DNA of 64,000 nt from Sphaerolaimus hirsutus (taxonomy: Eukaryota > Nematoda > Chromadorea > Monhysterida > Sphaerolaimidae): the NCBI GenBank assembly GCA_964036195.1, contig OZ038450.1, forward strand, positions 9,116,701-9,180,700. Direction: 5' to 3'. Made by a program: the position numbers and the translations under genes. Below, in pieces: positions 58,937-64,000 of the stretch. Each line of letters begins with the position of its first letter. Positions within the stretch are counted from its first letter, which is position 1. The notes under the pieces were generated by a model, which saw only the letters and a program-made list of their open reading frames with translations, did no database searches and had not been told where the DNA came from.

Positions 58937-59088
58937 CAGAAAGAGTGCCAAAATTGCACTTGCCTCAGGCGGGAATCGAACCCGCACCTCTCGTATAGAA
59001 CACGAGTGCCCTAACCACTAGACTACAGAGGCGGCTGGGCTCTTCACTATTAGGGGCTGACATGCTGCGTCGGCAATGCCCTTAACAC
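58937..59088 (-). mobile_element. tRNA-derived SINE unit, copy 2
   Basis: Nearly identical 152-bp unit, exactly 308 bp from copy 1; tRNA-like part 58961-59032. The T arm is intact (GCGGG-TTCGATT-CCCGC). The 156 bp between copies is unique. Confidence 0.75.
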
Positions 59089-59137
59089 TACATTGTGTAT
59101 TGCAGGGGTGAAAGATTTTTCCACAATGTAATTCAAT

Positions 59138-59382
59138 GGCCCTACACACACTACTTCACCGTGACCGATGTGAAAACTGAAATGGCGACATGGTGACATC
59201 CAGCCTACGCTTTTTGTATGCTGTATGTGTTTTAGTTATCAAATTTTTAAATTTCAACTTTCATTAATTTAAATTCTAATTTAAAAAAATAAAATCATTC
59301 AACCATGTTCATTAATTTGCATTTGAAATTTTTTCAGTTTTCACAAGAAGTCATGGTGAAAACTAGTGTGTGTAGGCACAAT
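59138..59382. mobile_element. Family D MITE
   Basis: GGCCCTACACACACTACTTC at the left and AAACTAGTGTGTGTAGGCAC at the right. Confidence 0.75.
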
Positions 59383-59420
59383 GTATCAATAAAAACCTGA
59401 AAATGGTGTCAGACACCATT

Positions 59421-59656
59421 GGCCCTACACATACTAGTTTTCACCATGACTTCAGTGAAAACTGAAATGGTGACATTCAGCCTACCCTTATTGTAGGCTT
59501 TGTGTGTTTTGGTTTACAAATTTTTGAATTTCAACTTTCACTAATTTGAATTCACATTAAAATTAAATAAATCATTCAACCATGTTGATTAATCTGCATT
59601 TGAAAAAAAATCAGTTTTCCCATGAAGTTATGATTAAAACTAGTGTGTGTAGGCAC
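59421..59656. mobile_element. Family D MITE interrupted at its right end
   Basis: GGCCCTACACATACTAGTTT to AACTAGTGTGTGTAGGCAC. The hAT-like element at 59657 uses its last 8 bp as target. Confidence 0.75.
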
Positions 59657-60163
59657 TAGTGATGGAATGGCGCCATGGCGCTGGCACCCTTTTATGGCGC
59701 CAAATGGCGCCAGCGCCATTGGCGCTTGGCGCCCTTTTCTGTGGCGCCATCTGGCGCCTGGTGCCATTATTTCAAATGGCGCCATGGCGCCCTTGGCGCT
59801 TGGCGCCATTTTCCCTGGCGCCAATTTGGCTCCCGGCACCATTGTTTTGGATGGCGCCGGAAATGGCGCCAAGATACTGAGATGAATGGTCACATTTGGC
59901 CATATTCAACTGTCTTTCATGCTGAATACCTTTGTTATTTTTTGCTAGCATTTAAGTTTGTGTTTATGTTGATTGTTTTTGACCATATAAACAACAAATC
60001 TTCAAATATGAGAATTGGAAGAAAAAAATTTACCTATTTACAATGGACTGTATTGCCATGAAATATCCTCCAGGGGGATTCATTATTTCCCCAGCTTGCT
60101 CAGATAAGCTACATACAGCTAGTTACATAAGGAAGGGCGGGACGGTCTACATAAATAATTATG

Positions 60164-60256
60164 TACTGTATTTGCTTGAATAATTCCCCTTGGAAATTAT
60201 TTTTTGTTAGCTGAAGGATGGAAGGAAGGGAAGGAATTATTCAAGCAAATACGGTA
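60164..60256. mobile_element. 93-bp CCGTAT MITE, GCTTGAATAA subfamily
   Basis: TACTGTATTTGCTTGAATAA to TTATTCAAGCAAATACGGTA. It is the smallest copy in the window. Confidence 0.85.
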
Positions 60257-60412
60257 TGTAAATATATAGACCTTAAGCAATGAATAAATAATATACCTAC
60301 AATATCATGAAAGTTCTGGCGGAATAATAGATCCCCTCGAACATGCACCTTTATCTAAATTTGCCGATGAAAAAAATAAACCCCTAAGGGCATTTCCAGG
60401 AAGTATGGTATA

Positions 60413-60701
60413 TACCGTATTTCCTCGAATTACCCCCCGGGGGTTTGTTTTTTCAGAGTGACAATTTTGAGAGAAAAACGTGAAAAATGCAACAATTTAT
60501 AACAGTACTAACTATAACAGTATCTATAACAATTAAACCATTATTTATAAGTTTTTACAGCCTTATATAAGGATGTAGATGGTATAAACGATGTTCTAAC
60601 GTAACACAGTAAGTGTTTTGAACGTATGTTATGCATCTCCCGGACCGCAAATTCAAAGTGCCCATTTTGAGGGGGGGGGGGTATTTCGAGGAAATACGGT
60701 A
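60413..60701. mobile_element. CCGTAT MITE
   Basis: TACCGTATTTCCTCGAATTA to TATTTCGAGGAAATACGGTA, nested in the hAT-like element. Confidence 0.9.
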
Positions 60702-61002
60702 CCTAATACTCATGATAGGTGAGTTTTGTGGCTTGAGTCATCATAACAAAAATGGTACAGCATGTCCCTCGCCTATAGATGCTTTGGTGATGATATATAG
60801 GCTGAAATATTGAATTTTGTTGTTGGCGCCATTTTGGTGCCTGGCACCATTTTGGTGCCTGGCGCCTTTGTTTCTGGTGCCCTTTGGCGCCCTTTGGCGT
60901 CCGGCGCTGATTTTTTGAATGGCGCCATGGCGCCATTGGCGCCTGGCGCCATTTTTCCTGGCACTTTTCCATCACTAGTAGGCACATTGGCCCGAGTACG
61001 GA

Positions 61003-62362
61003 CCACTTCTAATCATGCACGTTTCTCATCAAGCCCAGGTGCATCACATCTAATCAGGAACTGCCTCACTTCTAATCAGAATGTAATTAAGCGTTTCTGC
61101 CTCACTTCTAATCAGGTACTGCTTCATTTCTCATCAAAAGTGCATCACTTTGCATCAAAGCTCTTAATTGACCTTCTGCCCCACATCTAATCATGTACTG
61201 CATCACTTCTAATCAGGCATTTACTTACACAATATTTCTCATCAATATTTATGCTGTGTCTATGGTGCTTCTCGCATTACCTCACATCAAAGTCAAAAAC
61301 TTCATCAGATCAATGCTGTCTGTGTGGCACCTGCTTGTTTGTTGCCCTTTGATACACAGTTCATTCGATACTGCAATCACCAGTGCCAATATCACTTTTA
61401 AGTACACTTGACCTAAAATGGAAAGGGATTAGCTCATGTGAAGGTTGCACATCTTACACAAGTATTTAGGTTTCCCAGCCAAATTGAATTTTCACTTCAT
61501 TGAAGCATGACTGCTCTTCATTTAATTGGGGATGAGAATGTCATCCCAGGTCCCTCATCAAAAAATAAGCCAATTCTTTACATTGAAAATCACACACATC
61601 CTGGTCACTACTATAAGTTTAGTAGCAATGGAATTCATAGATGGTGATGTGCTAGGTGACTGATATTGGTATCAAAATATAGCCCAAACATTTATCTACC
61701 ATTGTATAAGATTTCAGCAGTGTAGCTGTATTTTACCCCCATTGAGAGCTTTCCAAATGACATGTGTGTGGTCAAGACTCTAGAGTTCATGAATTTTTGA
61801 AATTTTTAAAGTTCATGAGGTGACAATTTTCCACCCATCCAGATGGATTTGAAAACTGCATAATTCCGAGCTAATCCCTTTCCATTTTTAGCTAAAGTGT
61901 ACTTAAAAGTGATGCTGCATTGCGGTATTGAAAGAACTTAGTATAAATGGCAACAAACAAGCAGGTGCCACACCAACATATGCATTTCCCACGCAATACT
62001 AATTCCAACAGGTGCAAAGTGCATTCTGTAGCTTTTTTGACCAGTGGCATTGATCAGATGAATTTTTTGACTTTGATGTGAGCTAATGCAATAAGCACCA
62101 TAGACACAACATAAATATTGATGAGAAATATTGTGTAAGTAAATGCTTGATTAGAAGTGATGCAGTACATGATTAGATGTGGGGCAGAAGGTCAATTAAG
62201 AGCTTTGATGAAAAGTGATGCAATTTTGATGAGAAATGAAGCAGTACCTGATTAGAAGTGAGGCAGAAACGTTTAATTAAGTTCTGATTAGAAGTGAGGC
62301 AGTTCCTGATTAGATGTGATGCATCTGGGCCTGATGAGAAGCGTGCATGATTAGAAATGATG
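61003..62362. mobile_element. Long inverted-repeat (foldback) element with TCTAATCA arrays
   Basis: Left arm about 61003-61437 and right arm about 61868-62362 are reverse complements over most of their length. Each arm has about eight copies of TCTAATCA or TCTCATCA spaced 20-35 bp. Both arms also share TGGAAAGGGATTAGCTC and TTTGATGTGAG-type words. No transposase ORF lies in the 430-bp centre. Confidence 0.88.
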
Positions 62363-62373
62363 CACACTCCATT

Positions 62374-62597
62374 GGCCCTACACACACTAGTTTTCACTGT
62401 GACTTGGGTGAAAACTAAAATGGCGACATGGCAACATTCAGCCTACTCTTATTGTATGCTATTTGGTGTTAAATTTTCAAATTTAAACATACATTAATTA
62501 AAATTAAATTAAATCATTCCAGCATGATGATTAATTTGCATTTGAAAAAATTTCAGTTTTCAGTGAAGTCACTGTGAAAACTAGTGTGTTTAAGCAC
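62374..62597. mobile_element. Family D MITE
   Basis: GGCCCTACACACACTAGTTT to GAAAACTAGTGTGTTTAAGC. Confidence 0.75.
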
Positions 62598-63380
62598 AAT
62601 TTCACCAAGGCACAAACTGTGATCCAATTGACATGTCTGGCGGCGTCAGTAGGCTGCGGGCTGCGTGTGTCAGTTATATCGCATGCAGTACGCGCCCTGT
62701 TTTTCCCTCGCTGCTGCTGCCTGCGGTCTGCCCCCGATCGCGTACTAAAATCGTGTACTTGCCAGTTGTGAGTCCTTTTTTGCTACTCTGTAGGTAAAAG
62801 ATTGCCATTGAACTTTATTTCGAGTTGGTGTGAAGTCAATTCTGTCGCTAACACCCTTATCGTCGCGCCGACACATCTGCATCAATTCATTGCTGTACAC
62901 AACTTGTTTGCGCAGATATGTACTTCCCGAGGTATGTTGTTTTGTTTACATTTCGTTGCTTCGCTCTTTCCGATCGCAAGTGGACTTTTACTTATTTTGC
63001 ATTTTCTGGCTGAAGCCTAGAGCGAACGCCTTTTTTCGACTGGCTGGAACGCGTTGGCGCGATTTTCTGAGTGCCCCAGCCGCTGAGTCAATGTCACCGC
63101 CCAGTACCATTTGTTCCTTTCTGTTACTTTTGGTTTTTAGTCGGCATAAAATCCATCATCAGTGTGAGTGCTGCGCTGGGAGTTTTTAGTCATTACTTTG
63201 CCTAAGCCCCCACCAGTACATAAATTCTTGCTTACACATTTAACTCGCAGTCATTGGATCGTTTTTGTGTCGTTCATCCGCAGCCACTTTGCGCACTGGA
63301 AATAACCCTCCATTAGCCAGCTGTTGCGTCGTGTCAGTGCGGACCAAGACAAACCGATGTACCCCCTGGTGCCAATGTCA

Positions 63381-63592
63381 GACCCTGTAAAATGTCAAAT
63401 GCCATGCATACTGTCAAATGCCATGTAAAATGCCTGCAAAATGGCAACCGACCCCGTAAAATGTCAAATGCTATGCAAAGTGCCAAAAGTATGTAAAATG
63501 TCATGTCATGTCATGTAACCGAGTTGCCATTTTGCAGGGCATTTCACATGACTTTTGACACTTTGCATGGCATTTGACATTTTACAGGGTCT
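63381..63592. mobile_element. Small MITE with GACCCTGTAAAATG termini
   Basis: GACCCTGTAAAATGTCAAAT and ATTTGACATTTTACAGGGTC are perfect 20-bp inverted ends. The interior is more AAATGTC/GACATTT words. Confidence 0.85.
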
Positions 63593-64000
63593 GGGACTGC
63601 CCCAGGTGATTCATTGACTGTCGAACGAGCTCTGTTTTTCTCCCTTTGTACAGCATTGACGGCATTTGGTCTGTTTGGTACGCGTCCGTGTACATTTGTA
63701 TTTGTGTATTGTATTTATTATTCCGGCCACTTAACACGGCGTGGTGCGCAATCGATTGTACCTGTTTACCTGTGTCATCTTCATAATATTCCGTGCACGA
63801 TTCGATGACTAATGGTGTGTGAACACAATTCACCGCTGCGTAAGTGCATGGTAGCTTGCACAGTATGCTTTACGTGTGCAAATGGTCATCTGTCAGTTTA
63901 TTTTCACTTGTTGTAAAGTTGAAAATGTAGTTCGTTACACTTGTTCAGACCACGGCTATAGTCGGGCAGGTATCGCGTTGTTATTTTAGCTGAACCTTTC

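Larger units (their letters stand above)
59657..60977. mobile_element. hAT-like GGCGCC element, second full copy
   Basis: TAGTGATGGAATGGCGCC to GGCACTTTTCCATCACTA, between exact 8-bp repeats GTAGGCAC (59649-59656 and 60978-60985). GGCGCC-word arrays are at both ends; two CCGTAT MITEs are nested in the middle. Confidence 0.92.
58016..64000. other. Right-hand intergenic region, repeats
   Basis: No supported coding exon. It is occupied by SINE units, family D MITEs, a hAT-like element, a long inverted-repeat element and a small MITE (all listed). About 62620-63350 is less repetitive and GC-richer, with several CCCTCGCTG/GATCGCG stretches, and might be a promoter of a gene beyond the window. Confidence 0.5.

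Noticed and set aside
58742..58987. 81-codon minus-strand ORF beginning MRVRFPPEAS
   Set aside because: It starts inside the tRNA-like SINE head; this peptide type is a common false call from tRNA sequence.
58653..59032. The two TCT-anticodon tRNA-like sequences as functional tRNA-Arg genes
   Set aside because: They recur with identical non-tRNA flanks, have an acceptor mismatch, and a degraded third copy shares their tail, which fits a SINE better.
61003..61440. TCTAATCA repeats as a possible CRISPR-like array
   Set aside because: Repeat words are only 8 bp, spacing varies, the array is mirrored in an inverted arm and the genome is animal.

Overview
The window is a piece of an invertebrate animal nuclear genome. 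The signs are spliced genes with GT-AG (and two GC-AG) introns, metazoan proteins (STIM, INO80E, SPT6), tRNA-derived SINEs, an APE-type LINE, and a very dense population of nested short DNA transposons. I cannot name the species. All gene models were assembled by hand from splice-site phase, reading-frame continuity and recalled family resemblance; no search was run. Layout: (1) 626-11764, + strand: a complete 15-exon STIM gene (store-operated calcium entry sensor), 696 codons, with signal peptide, EF-hand, SAM, one membrane span, a short coiled coil, a SOAR-like region and a polybasic tail. (2) 11765-18477: about 6.7 kb of stacked transposable elements with no supported gene. (3) 18478-21680, - strand: a complete 5-exon INO80E gene (INO80 chromatin-remodelling subunit), 262 codons. 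(4) 21681-22398: a 718-bp divergent promoter region shared head-to-head with SPT6. (5) 22399-46608, + strand: SPT6 in 43 exons, 2276 codons. The core (Spn1-binding region, helix-turn-helix, YqgF-like, HhH, S1, tandem SH2) is conventional. The C-terminal tail is not: the frame runs through four phase 1-1 exons carrying GGFN-type repeats and three CCHC zinc knuckles, then a long RD-dipeptide tract and more GGFNKK repeats, around a DW...W motif like one I recall from the SPT6 C terminus. Two tRNA-Thr genes lie in SPT6 introns. (6) 46609-50734: repeats, no supported gene. (7) 50735 to about 58015, - strand: an apparently intact LINE with a single 2288-codon ORF (SGNH-esterase-like region, endonuclease, reverse transcriptase, terminal zinc finger), a 3' hairpin with a GNRA tetraloop and a TTGAA repeat tail. 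(8) 58016-64000: tandem tRNA-derived SINE units, nested MITEs, a hAT element with exact target duplications and a long inverted-repeat element. The three host genes all act in calcium signalling or chromatin transcription, but only INO80E and SPT6 are linked functionally and by a shared promoter region. Much intron sequence is transposon. Several insertions have exact 8-bp target duplications (hAT-like), and one TA-target MITE can be defined against an empty paralogous copy inside this window.
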